From NCBI RefSeq assembly GCF_009915685.1, contig NZ_JAABLP010000004.1: DNA of 64,000 bases; one strand, given 5' to 3'. Under the pieces are notes generated by a model. The model had not been told where the DNA came from. It did not search any database and saw only the letters and a list, made by a program, of their open reading frames with translations. Shown piece after piece: positions 34,732 to 43,135 of the stretch. A program made the position numbers and the translations under genes. The DNA is from Pannonibacter tanglangensis (GTDB lineage Bacteria; Pseudomonadota; Alphaproteobacteria; Rhizobiales; Stappiaceae). Position 1 is the stretch's first letter; each line of letters begins with the position of its first letter.

Positions 34732-35550
34732 TCAGGCCAGTTCGGCCTCGCGCACCGCATGCTCGATCTCGGTGATGAGACCGGGCTCGAGGTTGAGCCG
34801 CGCTGCCAGCATCTGCAGATAGGCCTGCTCGGCCGGATGATCCGGGTCGATCGCCAGACGCGAGGCGGCATAGATCTCGGCCGCCGTTTCCGGCGTGGTG
34901 GCAAGGCGGACGATCCGGTCAATGTCCAGCGGCGCGCGCAACTCGTCCATCAGGAACGCCTTGGCGGCCGTGTCGAGCCCGGCCTCGTCCATCTTGTCGA
35001 AGATGCGGCCCTGCTCCTCGGCATCGATGTGACCGTCGGCCTTGGCGGCCGCAATCATGGCGCTGAGCAGGGTCACGGCCACCTGCTGGCTGCCGCCCGG
35101 GGCGCGGTCGGGATCGAAGGCCGTGCCGCGCGGGGCGTCAAGCTCCAGCGGTACCCGGCTCCAGGGTTGCGGCTGGGTCCTCGGCTGGGACTGGGGCTGG
35201 GACGCGGTCGGATACGGCGGCTGGTACTGGTAGGGCGGCTCCGCGCCGCCGGCCGGATAGGCGCCGCCACCGGCCTGCTGGCCGGCCTTGTAGTCGCGGT
35301 AGGCCTTGTAGGCGAGGCCGGCCACGAGGGCGAGCCCCCCGTAGGTCAGGGCCTTACCGCCGAGCTTGCGCCCCTTCTTGCTGCCGAGGATGAGCCCGGC
35401 GAGACCGCCCGCGGCCAGGCCACCGGAATTGGAGGACAGGAAGTCCTTGCCCTTCTGCATCAGGTCGCCGTTGCCCCCGCGCTTGCGCGGATCCAGCTGT
35501 CCACGGCCAGAACCGAGAAACTGGTCAAGAAGCGACTTGGCATCAAACAT
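34732..35550 (-). CDS. DUF533 / TerB-like (YebE) membrane-associated protein
   Basis: The 272-residue protein begins FDAKSLLDQFLGSG and has a glycine-rich hydrophobic stretch at about residues 45-80 (GLAAGGLAGLILGSKKGRK), then a proline/glutamine-rich linker. The C-terminal TerB-like helical domain (about 150-270) contains AMIAAAKADGHIDAEEQGRI, an acidic metal-binding type loop. Function of DUF533 proteins is unknown; stress and envelope roles are suggested for relatives. ATG 35550 is chosen over an upstream start that would add 31 non-family residues. Confidence 0.8.
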   Translation of the reverse strand: MFDAKSLLDQFLGSGRGQLDPRKRGGNGDLMQKGKDFLSSNSGGLAAGGLAGLILGSKKGRKLGGKALTYGGLALVAGLAYKAYRDYKAGQQAGGGAYPAGGAEPPYQYQPPYPTASQPQSQPRTQPQPWSRVPLELDAPRGTAFDPDRAPGGSQQVAVTLLSAMIAAAKADGHIDAEEQGRIFDKMDEAGLDTAAKAFLMDELRAPLDIDRIVRLATTPETAAEIYAASRLAIDPDHPAEQAYLQMLAARLNLEPGLITEIEHAVREAELA

Positions 35551-35678
35551 CGGGCGTACTCCGGATAGGGCAGAACCAGACTGGCAGATGGGATGCGACA
35601 GGCAGGACCGCAAGCAAGGGTGACGAATTTGTAATTCCGGCAAGCAGCCGAACCGGCCCGGCCGACCGCGGGAGACCG

Positions 35679-36152
35679 TCAGCGCGCGCTGGCGAGCGGC
35701 AGCAGGTTGTCGTCCTTCAGCGTCTCCATGGCAATGGAGGAGCGCACATGCTGCACGGCCTCGTGCGGCAGCAGGTCATCGTTGATCACCCGGCTCAGCG
35801 CCTTCAGGTCCGGCACCACGATCTTCAGCATGTAGTCGACATCGCCGGTCAGCGTGTGCGCCTCCTGCACCTCGGGCATGGCCTGCACCATGGCGCGGAA
35901 ACGGCGCGCATTGTCGCGGCTGTGGGCCCCGAGGGTCACACCGACAAAGGCCGTGACCGAGAAGCCCAGCCGCTCGGTCGCCAGATCCGCCCGGTAGCGG
36001 CGGATGATGCCCTCCGCCTCCAGCGCCTGGCGGCGGCGCGACACCTGGCTGGCCGAGAGCCCGATCCGGTCCCCGAGCTGCTGGTTGGTGAGTGCGGCGT
36101 TCTCCTGCAACGCAGCAAGAAGACGCAGATCAAAGCTGTCAAGTTCCATCAT
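35679..36152 (-). CDS. Lrp/AsnC-family transcriptional regulator
   Basis: The 157-residue regulator has an N-terminal helix-turn-helix (LDSFDLRLLAALQENAALTNQQLGDRIGLSASQVSRR) and a C-terminal RAM ligand domain (EVQEAHTLTGDVDYMLKIV). Family members sense amino acids. It is divergent from hpd across 126 bases, so control of aromatic amino acid breakdown is a reasonable inference. ATG 36152 or ATG 36149 are equally possible starts. Confidence 0.9.
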   Translation of the reverse strand: MMELDSFDLRLLAALQENAALTNQQLGDRIGLSASQVSRRRQALEAEGIIRRYRADLATERLGFSVTAFVGVTLGAHSRDNARRFRAMVQAMPEVQEAHTLTGDVDYMLKIVVPDLKALSRVINDDLLPHEAVQHVRSSIAMETLKDDNLLPLASAR

Positions 36153-36278
36153 CGTGCACCAATGAGCCCATACTTGCGCATTCTGTGCGAAGGACGCGCC
36201 CCTGTCACGCCCTTTGCACACACCTTGCACGCGGCTGGGCGCACTCTCGACCTACGTGAATGTCCAGAGGAGGAAATC

Positions 36279-37391
36279 ATGGGTCCCTTTCCGCACGACG
36301 CGCCCCCGGCGGTGATCAGCGACGCCAACCCGGCCGGCACGGACGGCTTCGAGTTCGTGGAATTCGCCCATCCGGAGCCGGAGAAGCTGGACGAGCTGTT
36401 CCGCAAGATGGGCTATGTTCCGGTCGCCAAGCACAAGACCAAGAACATCACGCTCTACCGCCAGGGCGACGTGACCTACATCCTCAACGCCGAACCCGGC
36501 TCCTTCGGCATGCGCTTCGTCGAGGCGCACGGTCCCTGCGCCCCGTCGATGGCCTGGCGTGTCGTCGATGCCCGCAAGGCCTTCGAGCATGCCGTCCGCA
36601 TGGGCGCGACGCCGTATGAGGGCGACGACAAGTCGCTCGACGTGCCGGCGATCGTCGGAATCGGCGGGTCGCTGCTCTATTTCGTCGACAAGTACGGCGA
36701 CAAGGGGTCGGCCTACTCGGCCGAGTTCACGTGGCTCGGCGAGGAGAACCCGCGGCCGCAGGGCGTCGGCTTCTATTATCTCGACCACCTGACCCATAAC
36801 GTCTACCGCGGCAACATGGACAAGTGGTGGGACTTCTACCGGACCCTGTTCGGCTTCAGGCAGATCCACTTCTTCGACATCGACGGCCGCATCACCGGCC
36901 TGGTCAGCCGCGCCATCACCTCGCCCTGCGGCAAGATCCGCATCCCGCTGAACGAGTCCAAGGACGACACCAGCCAGATCGAGGAATACCTGCGCAAGTA
37001 CAAGGGTGAAGGCATCCAGCACATCGCCGTCGGCAGCGACGACATCTACGATGCCACGGACAAGCTGGCCGACAACGGCCTGAAGTTCATGCCGGGCCCG
37101 CCGGAGACCTATTACGAGCGCTCCCATGCCCGTGTGAACGGCCATGACGAGCCGATCGACCGGATGAAGAAGCACGGCATCCTGATCGACGGCGAAGGCG
37201 TCGTGAACGGCGGCATGACCAAGATCCTGCTGCAGATCTTTTCCAAGACCGTGATCGGCCCGATCTTCTTCGAGTTCATCCAGCGCAAGGGTGACGAGGG
37301 CTTCGGCGAGGGCAACTTCCGCGCCCTGTTCGAATCGATCGAGGAAGACCAGATCCGCCGCGGCGTGATCAAGGTCGACGCGGCCGAGTAA
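36279..37391 (+). CDS. hpd: 4-hydroxyphenylpyruvate dioxygenase
   Basis: The 370-residue enzyme converts 4-hydroxyphenylpyruvate to homogentisate in tyrosine degradation. Two glyoxalase-like halves are visible. The iron ligands are the histidines in DHLTHNVYRG (about residue 170) and IQHIAVGSDD (about 250) and the glutamate in FFEFIQRKGDEGFGEGNF (about 330). The ATG follows an AGAGGAGG ribosome site. The next homogentisate enzymes are not in the window. A strong terminator follows. Confidence 0.95.
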   Translation: MGPFPHDAPPAVISDANPAGTDGFEFVEFAHPEPEKLDELFRKMGYVPVAKHKTKNITLYRQGDVTYILNAEPGSFGMRFVEAHGPCAPSMAWRVVDARKAFEHAVRMGATPYEGDDKSLDVPAIVGIGGSLLYFVDKYGDKGSAYSAEFTWLGEENPRPQGVGFYYLDHLTHNVYRGNMDKWWDFYRTLFGFRQIHFFDIDGRITGLVSRAITSPCGKIRIPLNESKDDTSQIEEYLRKYKGEGIQHIAVGSDDIYDATDKLADNGLKFMPGPPETYYERSHARVNGHDEPIDRMKKHGILIDGEGVVNGGMTKILLQIFSKTVIGPIFFEFIQRKGDEGFGEGNFRALFESIEEDQIRRGVIKVDAAE

Positions 37392-37420
37392 CAGGCCACA
37401 ACTCTTGCAGGTTTTCCCGA

Positions 37421-37449
37421 GGGGGCGCAGAGCATCTGCGCCCCCTTTT
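37421..37449 (+). terminator. Intrinsic terminator of hpd
   Basis: A perfect 11-pair stem (GGGGGCGCAGA/TCTGCGCCCCC) with a three-base loop is followed by TTTT, 30 bases after the hpd stop. Confidence 0.92.
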
Positions 37450-37585
37450 CCGTGCGCGATGGCCCGCAAGCCTCGCGCAAGGCCCCCAGCCCACAGCAGA
37501 CGCCGGAGGCGCCAGAGAAAATTAAGCCTTTGCGGCGACCTTTCTCTGGCATGCCAATCAGGAGCTGCAGGACCTGCAGGGCCGC

Positions 37586-39928
37586 ATGAGAGTGACAAGT
37601 GAGACGAATGCCCGGCGCTCGGCCGGGACCGGGGCCCTGGACCTCAGGCCAGCGCGGCTGGGCAACGTCTCCTTTGTTGCCCTGCTCGTCGGCATGTTCG
37701 TGGCCATCGTCGCCGCCTTCGTCTTCGTTCTCTCCGCCATCCTGATCTACGAGCGCGAATCGGCAGCGCGCGAGGTCGGCTCGGTCGAACGGGCCTACGA
37801 GAACCACAAGACGGCCCTTCTCACGCAGATCGCGCGCTATGCCGCCTCGAATGCAGCCTATGTGAACACGGACATGGCCTTCTCGGCCGAATGGGTCCGC
37901 TCCCGCTTCGGCCGTGGCCTGGCGATCCGCGAGGGCTACGATTTCGTCGTGATCCTCGACCGGGCGCTCGAGCCGGCCTTTTCGTTCCGTCCCGAGACGG
38001 CAGCCAGCGACCTCGACCTGCCCGCGATCCTGACGCCGCAGGTGGTCCGCATGATCACCTCGATCCGCGAGCGCTACGTGGATGGCCTCGTCACGGCGCG
38101 CAATGGCGACACCTATTTCACCGGCAGCGTGGCAGATGTCTCCGGCGTCACCGAGGTGATGACCGGCGACCGGGTGGCGATCGTCACGGCCATGGCGATC
38201 TTCCCCGATCCGGGCGGGATCCCGATGCGCCGGGACCTGCCGATGGTGCTGCTGGCGGTGAAGCAGATCGACGCGCAGGCGCTTGCCGACATGTTGGCGT
38301 CCCTGTCGCTGAGCAGCCTGTTTCTCGACACGACGATCCCGCGTGGCATGAACGGGACGCCGATCCGTGACAGTGACGGGGTGGCCCTCGCCTATCTGAC
38401 CTGGGATCCGATGGCGCGGGCCTCGCACATCATCCTGACGTCGGCGCCTGTCCTGGCGATTGCCCTCTTTGTCATCCTGCTGATCTCGCTGATGATCCTC
38501 AGGCGCAACACCGCGGCCCAGCAGGAGCTGGAGCGGCGCAAGCGCGACTTCATCGAAGCAGCCCGGCACGACGGACTGACCGGCCTGCTGCGGCGTGACT
38601 TCTTCCTGGCGGCTGCGGACGACCTGCTCGACCGGCCGGCAGCGGAGACCGGGACGCTCGGCGTTCTCTATCTCGACATCGACGGCCTGTCGCAGATCAA
38701 CGACGCCTTCGGCCACGTGGTTGGCGACCGGCTGATCCAGCATGTGGTCAGCGTGCTGCAGACCCATTGCCGCTCCTGCGACGTGATCGGCCGGATGGGC
38801 GGCGACGAGATCGTGCTGATCCTGTGCCGGCGCGAAACGCCGGCCGCGCTGATGCGCGACGTGGACACGCTTGCGCGGGCGCTGAACCGCCAGGCCATGC
38901 TGGAGGATCACGCCATCGAGGTCTCCTGCTCGCTCGGCGTGGCCCTGCGCCCCGAGCACGGCACCCGGATGCCCTCGCTGCTGCGCGCCGCCGATGTTGC
39001 CCTGCAGCGCAGCCGGTCCGACGGCCGCAGCCGCTACAAGCTGTTCGACACGGCCATGGACGAGGCGATCCGCGAACGGCGACGGCTGCGCGATGGTCTC
39101 CGCCAAGCGCTGGAGCGCGACGAGTTCGACCTGTTCTACCAGCCGATCGTTGACGCGCGGACCGGGCAGGTCTGTCATCTGGAGGCGCTGCTGCGCTGGC
39201 ACCACCCGGAGCGCGGGTTGCTGGCCCCCGGGGCCTTTCTCGACGTGGCGGAAGAAACCGGACTGATCGACCCGATCGGCAGCTGGGTGCTGCAGCGGGC
39301 CGTGCACGACGCCTGCGGCTGGGACGGCATCGGCGTCTCGGTCAATGTCTGCGCCACGCAGGTCAGCTCCGGCACCTTGCCGCAGGAGGTGGAAAGCCTG
39401 CTGGCCGAAACCGGCCTCGCACCGTCCCGCCTCATGCTGGAAATCACCGAGACGGTGATGATGGAACGCTCAGACAGCATCGATGCGGTCATCAGCCGGC
39501 TCTCGGCCCTGGGCGTCAGCCTGGCGATCGACGATTTCGGCACCGGCTATTCCAGCCTGAGCTCGTTGCATCACCACCGCTTCCAGACGCTCAAGATCGA
39601 CCGCAGCTTCGTCGGCCGTCTCGACACCGATCCGAAGGCGCAGGCCATCATCGGATCGCTCGTCGGTCTTGCCCGGACCCTCGACATGACCGTCGTGGCG
39701 GAGGGCGTGGAGACCGAAGACCAGAAGGCGATGCTGGTGAACAGCGGCTGCCAGATGCTGCAGGGCTACCTGTTCAGCCGGCCGAAACCGGTGCTCGACC
39801 TGGCAAGCGAAGGCTTCGTCCGGCTGGTGTCCAGACAGGAGGCCGGACCCGAGGTTTCGGCAGGCGCCCCGGGACGCGCACAGGGACGCGCCCCGGGAGG
39901 TGCCCCGGGCGACGCGCTGGCAGGCTGA
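37586..39928 (+). CDS. CHASE4-GGDEF-EAL cyclic-di-GMP signalling protein
   Basis: The 780-residue membrane protein has a helix at about residues 28-55, a periplasmic CHASE4-like sensor domain (about 55-285), and a second helix (about 288-310). A GGDEF domain (about 325-490) and an EAL domain (about 505-750) follow. The GGDEF site reads GGDEI, close to active form. The EAL domain keeps EALLRW, NVCATQ, LEITET, IDDFGTGYSS, LKIDRSFV, VAEGVET and QGYLFSRP, so phosphodiesterase activity is likely. The last 25 residues are a proline/glycine/alanine repeat tail. It is probably monocistronic; its start is only moderately supported. Confidence 0.88.
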   Translation: MRVTSETNARRSAGTGALDLRPARLGNVSFVALLVGMFVAIVAAFVFVLSAILIYERESAAREVGSVERAYENHKTALLTQIARYAASNAAYVNTDMAFSAEWVRSRFGRGLAIREGYDFVVILDRALEPAFSFRPETAASDLDLPAILTPQVVRMITSIRERYVDGLVTARNGDTYFTGSVADVSGVTEVMTGDRVAIVTAMAIFPDPGGIPMRRDLPMVLLAVKQIDAQALADMLASLSLSSLFLDTTIPRGMNGTPIRDSDGVALAYLTWDPMARASHIILTSAPVLAIALFVILLISLMILRRNTAAQQELERRKRDFIEAARHDGLTGLLRRDFFLAAADDLLDRPAAETGTLGVLYLDIDGLSQINDAFGHVVGDRLIQHVVSVLQTHCRSCDVIGRMGGDEIVLILCRRETPAALMRDVDTLARALNRQAMLEDHAIEVSCSLGVALRPEHGTRMPSLLRAADVALQRSRSDGRSRYKLFDTAMDEAIRERRRLRDGLRQALERDEFDLFYQPIVDARTGQVCHLEALLRWHHPERGLLAPGAFLDVAEETGLIDPIGSWVLQRAVHDACGWDGIGVSVNVCATQVSSGTLPQEVESLLAETGLAPSRLMLEITETVMMERSDSIDAVISRLSALGVSLAIDDFGTGYSSLSSLHHHRFQTLKIDRSFVGRLDTDPKAQAIIGSLVGLARTLDMTVVAEGVETEDQKAMLVNSGCQMLQGYLFSRPKPVLDLASEGFVRLVSRQEAGPEVSAGAPGRAQGRAPGGAPGDALAG

Positions 39929-39965
39929 CTGGCGCAGAAACGGGACCCTGCCGACGCGGGGCGTC

Positions 39966-40037
39966 TGTCGCGCTTGAGAATGCGCAGCCAGCGGCATCAT
40001 CGCGGTCCGGCGGTTCGCTTCGCTCACCTTGTCCGGA
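39966..40037. repeat. Degenerate fragment of the dispersed repeat, copy D
   Basis: ctgtcgcgctt at about 39965 matches one block of the dispersed repeat. At 40004-40037 the bases cggttcgcttcgctcacctt then gtccgg match another block (ccggacaaggtgagcg...gcgaaccg) on the opposite strand. It looks like a rearranged, decayed copy in a convergent intergenic gap. Confidence 0.5.
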
Positions 40038-40073
40038 CTGACGGCTCGGGATGGAACATGCCGTGTGAGCACA

Positions 40074-40106
40074 AAAGAACAGGGCGCACCGACACGCGGT
40101 GCGCCC
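40074..40106 (-). terminator. Intrinsic terminator of preT-preA
   Basis: On the minus strand a perfect 10-pair stem (GGGCGCACCG/CGGTGCGCCC, five-base loop) is followed by a T-rich stretch (TGTTCTTTTG). It lies about 30 bases after the preA stop. Confidence 0.78.
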
Positions 40107-40134
40107 TTCGTGGTCCACGGTCTGGCCGAGCCGC

Positions 40135-41445
40135 TTACTCCGCCGCCTGCAGGGCACGCGGATTGTTCGGATGGGTCGTCCAGTTGGCGTAGTCGGGCTC
40201 GACGGTCTTGCCGGTGCGCGGATCGACGCTGCCGGCCGGCATCTGCTCCATGGTGATGCAGTTCTCGACCGGGCAGACCGAGACGCAGAGGTTGCAGCCG
40301 ACGCATTCCTCGTCGATGACCTCGAACTTGCGCACGCCGTCCACCAGATTGGTGATGGCCTGGTGCGAGGTGTCCTCGCAGGCGATGTGGCAACGGCCGC
40401 ACTTGATGCAGAGATCCTGGTCGATCTTCGCCTTGGCGATGTAGTTCAGGTTCAGGTACTGCCAGTCGGTGACATTCGGCACGGCCATGCCCGAGAAATC
40501 GGAAATGCGCTCGTAGCCGGCCTCCCCCATCCAGTCCTTCAGGCCCTCGATCATCTCCTCGACGATCTTGAAGCCGTAGGTCATGGCAGCCGTGCAGACC
40601 TGGACGTTGCCGGCGCCAAGGGCGATGAACTCGGCCGCATCCCGCCAGGTCGTCACCCCGCCGATGCCGGAGATCGGCAGGCCGCGGGTCTCCGGATCAC
40701 GGGCGATCTCGGCCACCATGTTGAGGGCGATCGGCTTCACCGCCGGACCGCAATAGCCGCCATGCGACCCCTTGCCGTCGATGGTGGGGGTCGGCGCCAT
40801 GCGGTCGAGATCAACGCCGACGATGGAGTTGATGGTGTTGATCAGCGACACCGCATCCGCACCGCCGCGCTTGGCTGCCTGGGCCGGCTTGCGCACGTCG
40901 GTGATGTTGGGGGTCAGCTTCACGATCACCGGCATGCGGGTGTGCTTCTTCACCCAGCGCGTGACCATCTCGATGTATTCCGGCACCTGGCCGACGGCAG
41001 AGCCCATGCCACGCTCGCTCATGCCGTGCGGGCAGCCGAAGTTCAGCTCGACGCCATCGGCTTCCGTCTCCTCGACGCGCTTCAGGATCGCCGCCCAGCT
41101 GGCCTCCTCGCAGGGCACCATGAGCGACACGATCAGCGCGCGGTCCTTCCAGTCGCGCTTGACCCGCTTGATTTCCTGCAGGTTCACCTCGAGCGGCCGG
41201 TCGGTGATCAGCTCGATGTTGTTGAGGCCGATGAGCTGGCGGTCCTTGCCGTGGATCGCGCCGTAGCGCGGGCCGTTGACGTTGACCACGTTCGGGTCCT
41301 CGCCGAGGGTCTTCCAGACGACGCCGCCCCAGCCCGCCTTGTAGGCGCGGACGACGTTGTATTCCTTGTCGGTCGGCGGGGCCGAAGCCAGCCAGAACGG
41401 GTTCGGGGACTTGATGCCGACGAAATCTGATCTCAGATCAACCAT
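40135..41445 (-). CDS. preA: Dihydropyrimidine dehydrogenase subunit PreA
   Basis: The 436-residue catalytic subunit reduces uracil and thymine to dihydro forms in reductive pyrimidine degradation. An FMN-binding TIM barrel (about residues 1-320) contains VELNFGCPHGM with the active-site cysteine region and NTINSIVGVDL. Two [4Fe-4S] motifs follow: CIKCGRCHIACEDT (about 345) and CVGCNLCVSVCPVENC (about 380). A GGAGATCC ribosome site precedes ATG 41445. It is the second gene after preT, 31 bases downstream. Dihydropyrimidinase and the last enzyme are not seen here. Confidence 0.95.
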   Translation of the reverse strand: MVDLRSDFVGIKSPNPFWLASAPPTDKEYNVVRAYKAGWGGVVWKTLGEDPNVVNVNGPRYGAIHGKDRQLIGLNNIELITDRPLEVNLQEIKRVKRDWKDRALIVSLMVPCEEASWAAILKRVEETEADGVELNFGCPHGMSERGMGSAVGQVPEYIEMVTRWVKKHTRMPVIVKLTPNITDVRKPAQAAKRGGADAVSLINTINSIVGVDLDRMAPTPTIDGKGSHGGYCGPAVKPIALNMVAEIARDPETRGLPISGIGGVTTWRDAAEFIALGAGNVQVCTAAMTYGFKIVEEMIEGLKDWMGEAGYERISDFSGMAVPNVTDWQYLNLNYIAKAKIDQDLCIKCGRCHIACEDTSHQAITNLVDGVRKFEVIDEECVGCNLCVSVCPVENCITMEQMPAGSVDPRTGKTVEPDYANWTTHPNNPRALQAAE

Positions 41446-41476
41446 GGTGGGATCTCCGGAAAAAAACGGCTGCGGC

Positions 41477-42835
41477 TCAGGCGCTGAGCGCCCGGTGAAT
41501 GGCTTCGGCGGCGATCTTGCCGTCCTCGACGGCGGCAACCGTCAGGTCCTGACCGCCGGCGACGCAGTCGCCGCCGGCCCAGATCCGGGCCAGCGAGGTG
41601 GCGCGGTCCGCGTCCACCACGATGCGACCCTTGTCGAGGGTCAGCCCTGCCGCCGACCCGTTCAGGCCGGAGGGATCGAGTTTCTGGCCGACGGCCTTGA
41701 ACACCATGTCGGCGGCCAGCGTGACCGTTTCGCCGGTGGAGACGAGCTTGCCGGCCGGGTCGAGGCGCGTGCGCTCGAGCGCGATGCCCGTCACCTTGCC
41801 GTCGGCCCCGAGGATTTCCTTCGGCGCGACCCAGTGCAGGATGCGCACGCCGTTGGTCTTGGCCAGATCCTGCTCGTAATCGCTGGCGTTCATGTGCTCC
41901 TGGCCGCGGCGATAGGCGATGGTCACCTCGTCCGCACCAAGCCGCTTGCTCTGGACGGCGATGTCGATTGCCGTCATGCCGCCGCCGATGACGACGACAC
42001 GGCGGCCGACCGGCAGCGCCGACAGGTCGCTGGCCTGACGCAGGTCGGCAATGTAGCTGACGGCATCGACGACGCCCGACAGATCTTCACCGGGAACCGA
42101 CAGCCCGTTCACACCGGCAAGGCCGATGGCCAGGAACACCGCGTCATATTCCTGCTGCAGCTGATGCAGCGACAGGTCCTCGCCGAGGGTCTTGCCGTTG
42201 ACGACCGAGATGCCGCCGATGGACAGGATGAAGCGCACTTCCCGTGCGGCAAAGTCGTCCACCGACTTGTAGGCCGCAATGCCGTACTCGTTCAGGCCGC
42301 CGGCCTTCGGACGGGCGTCGTAAAGGACGACGTCATGGCCGTGGACGGCCAGACGGTGGGCGCAGGAGAGACCCGCCGGCCCGGCCCCGACAACGGCGAT
42401 CCGGCGCAGCGTCGGCGCGGCGCGGGTGAAGGGCGTCGTGTCATGGGTGTCCATGTAATGGTCGGTGGCGAAGCGCTGCAGCTCGCCGATGCGCACCGGC
42501 TGCTCCTCCGCATCGTTGCGCACGCAGGCCTGTTCGCACAGCGTCTCGGTCGGGCAGACGCGGGCGCACATGCCACCGAGGATGTTCTGGTCGAAGATCG
42601 TCCGTGCCGCACCCGTGGTGTTGCCGGTGGAGATCTGGCGGATGAACAGCGGGATGTCGATGCTGGTCGGGCAGGCCTTCACGCAGGGCGCGTCATAGCA
42701 GAAGTAGCAGCGGTCCGACTCGACCCTCGCCTCATGCGGATCGAGCCGCGGGTGAAGATCACAGAAGTTCTTGGCGTACTGGTCCAGCGACAGACGCGCG
42801 GGGGCAATGTCAGGACCTGGCTTGGTCTGAGTCAT
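41477..42835 (-). CDS. preT: Dihydropyrimidine dehydrogenase subunit PreT
   Basis: The 452-residue subunit passes electrons from NAD(P)H to PreA. N-terminal cysteines (CYFCYDAPCVKACPTSIDIP, then GGMCARVCPTETLCEQAC) bind Fe-S clusters. An FAD-binding motif VVGAGPAGLSCAHRLA lies at about residue 140 and a nucleotide motif VVIGGGMTAIDIAV at about 275. This is the GltD-like fold of the DPD N-terminal half. The start follows a GGAGATCC site nearly identical to that of preA. A RutR-like dyad lies 86 bases upstream. Confidence 0.95.
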   Translation of the reverse strand: MTQTKPGPDIAPARLSLDQYAKNFCDLHPRLDPHEARVESDRCYFCYDAPCVKACPTSIDIPLFIRQISTGNTTGAARTIFDQNILGGMCARVCPTETLCEQACVRNDAEEQPVRIGELQRFATDHYMDTHDTTPFTRAAPTLRRIAVVGAGPAGLSCAHRLAVHGHDVVLYDARPKAGGLNEYGIAAYKSVDDFAAREVRFILSIGGISVVNGKTLGEDLSLHQLQQEYDAVFLAIGLAGVNGLSVPGEDLSGVVDAVSYIADLRQASDLSALPVGRRVVVIGGGMTAIDIAVQSKRLGADEVTIAYRRGQEHMNASDYEQDLAKTNGVRILHWVAPKEILGADGKVTGIALERTRLDPAGKLVSTGETVTLAADMVFKAVGQKLDPSGLNGSAAGLTLDKGRIVVDADRATSLARIWAGGDCVAGGQDLTVAAVEDGKIAAEAIHRALSA

Positions 42836-42920
42836 GAAAGGATCTCCGGAAGGTGGCGACCTATGTCTGGTGCCCGTTTCTTGTCCCGAACAGGCTTTCC
42901 GGTCAGCATTGAAGGAAAAT

Positions 42921-42936
42921 TTGTCCAAACAGTCAA
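42921..42936 (-). promoter_or_regulatory. RutR-like operator upstream of preT-preA
   Basis: The plus strand reads TTGTCCA, AA, CAGTCAA. Compared with the Escherichia coli RutR box TTGACCA-NN-TGGTCAA, 11 of 14 defined bases agree. It is placed 86 bases before the preT start, suiting repression of pyrimidine catabolism. Confidence 0.6.
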
Positions 42937-43025
42937 ATATTTTTCGAAAGGATAATTACATGAAAGAGATAGTCAGGATTTCTTTTGCGCTAAGACCCTG
43001 AATTTCCTCAAGGGACGGATGACAG

Positions 43026-43133
43026 ACGGGCGGTGGCCCGGCCGGCCGGGCCACGCATCCGCGCTCCGGTCCGACCGGGCCACCGCCCGTTGCGTCACGT
43101 CCTGGGGTCCGGCTGGCCGGACCGGTGGCCCGG
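43026..43133. repeat. Cluster of overlapping GC-rich palindromes
   Basis: ACGGGCGGTGGCCCGG at 43026-43041 and its exact complement at 43075-43090 form a 16-base inverted repeat. A 22-base perfect palindrome, centred on CCGGCCGG, lies at 43033-43054 and competes with it. GGTCCGGC/GCCGGACC and another GGTGGCCCGG follow up to 43133. The cluster starts just past the CRTAC1 stop and may end or protect that transcript, though no T run follows. Confidence 0.75.
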
Positions 43134-43135
43134 CC

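Larger units (their letters stand above)
42836..43135. other. Intergenic region between preT and the CRTAC1 gene
   Basis: This 300-base gap has two halves. The right half of the preT promoter (42836-42990) is AT-rich and holds the RutR-like dyad. The other half (43019-43133) is a GC-rich set of overlapping palindromes. I see no small gene in it. Confidence 0.6.

Noticed and set aside
36153..36278. An Lrp-type operator between lrp and hpd (TTGCGCA...TGCGAA)
   Set aside because: The arms match over only four or five bases, which is not above chance in this composition.
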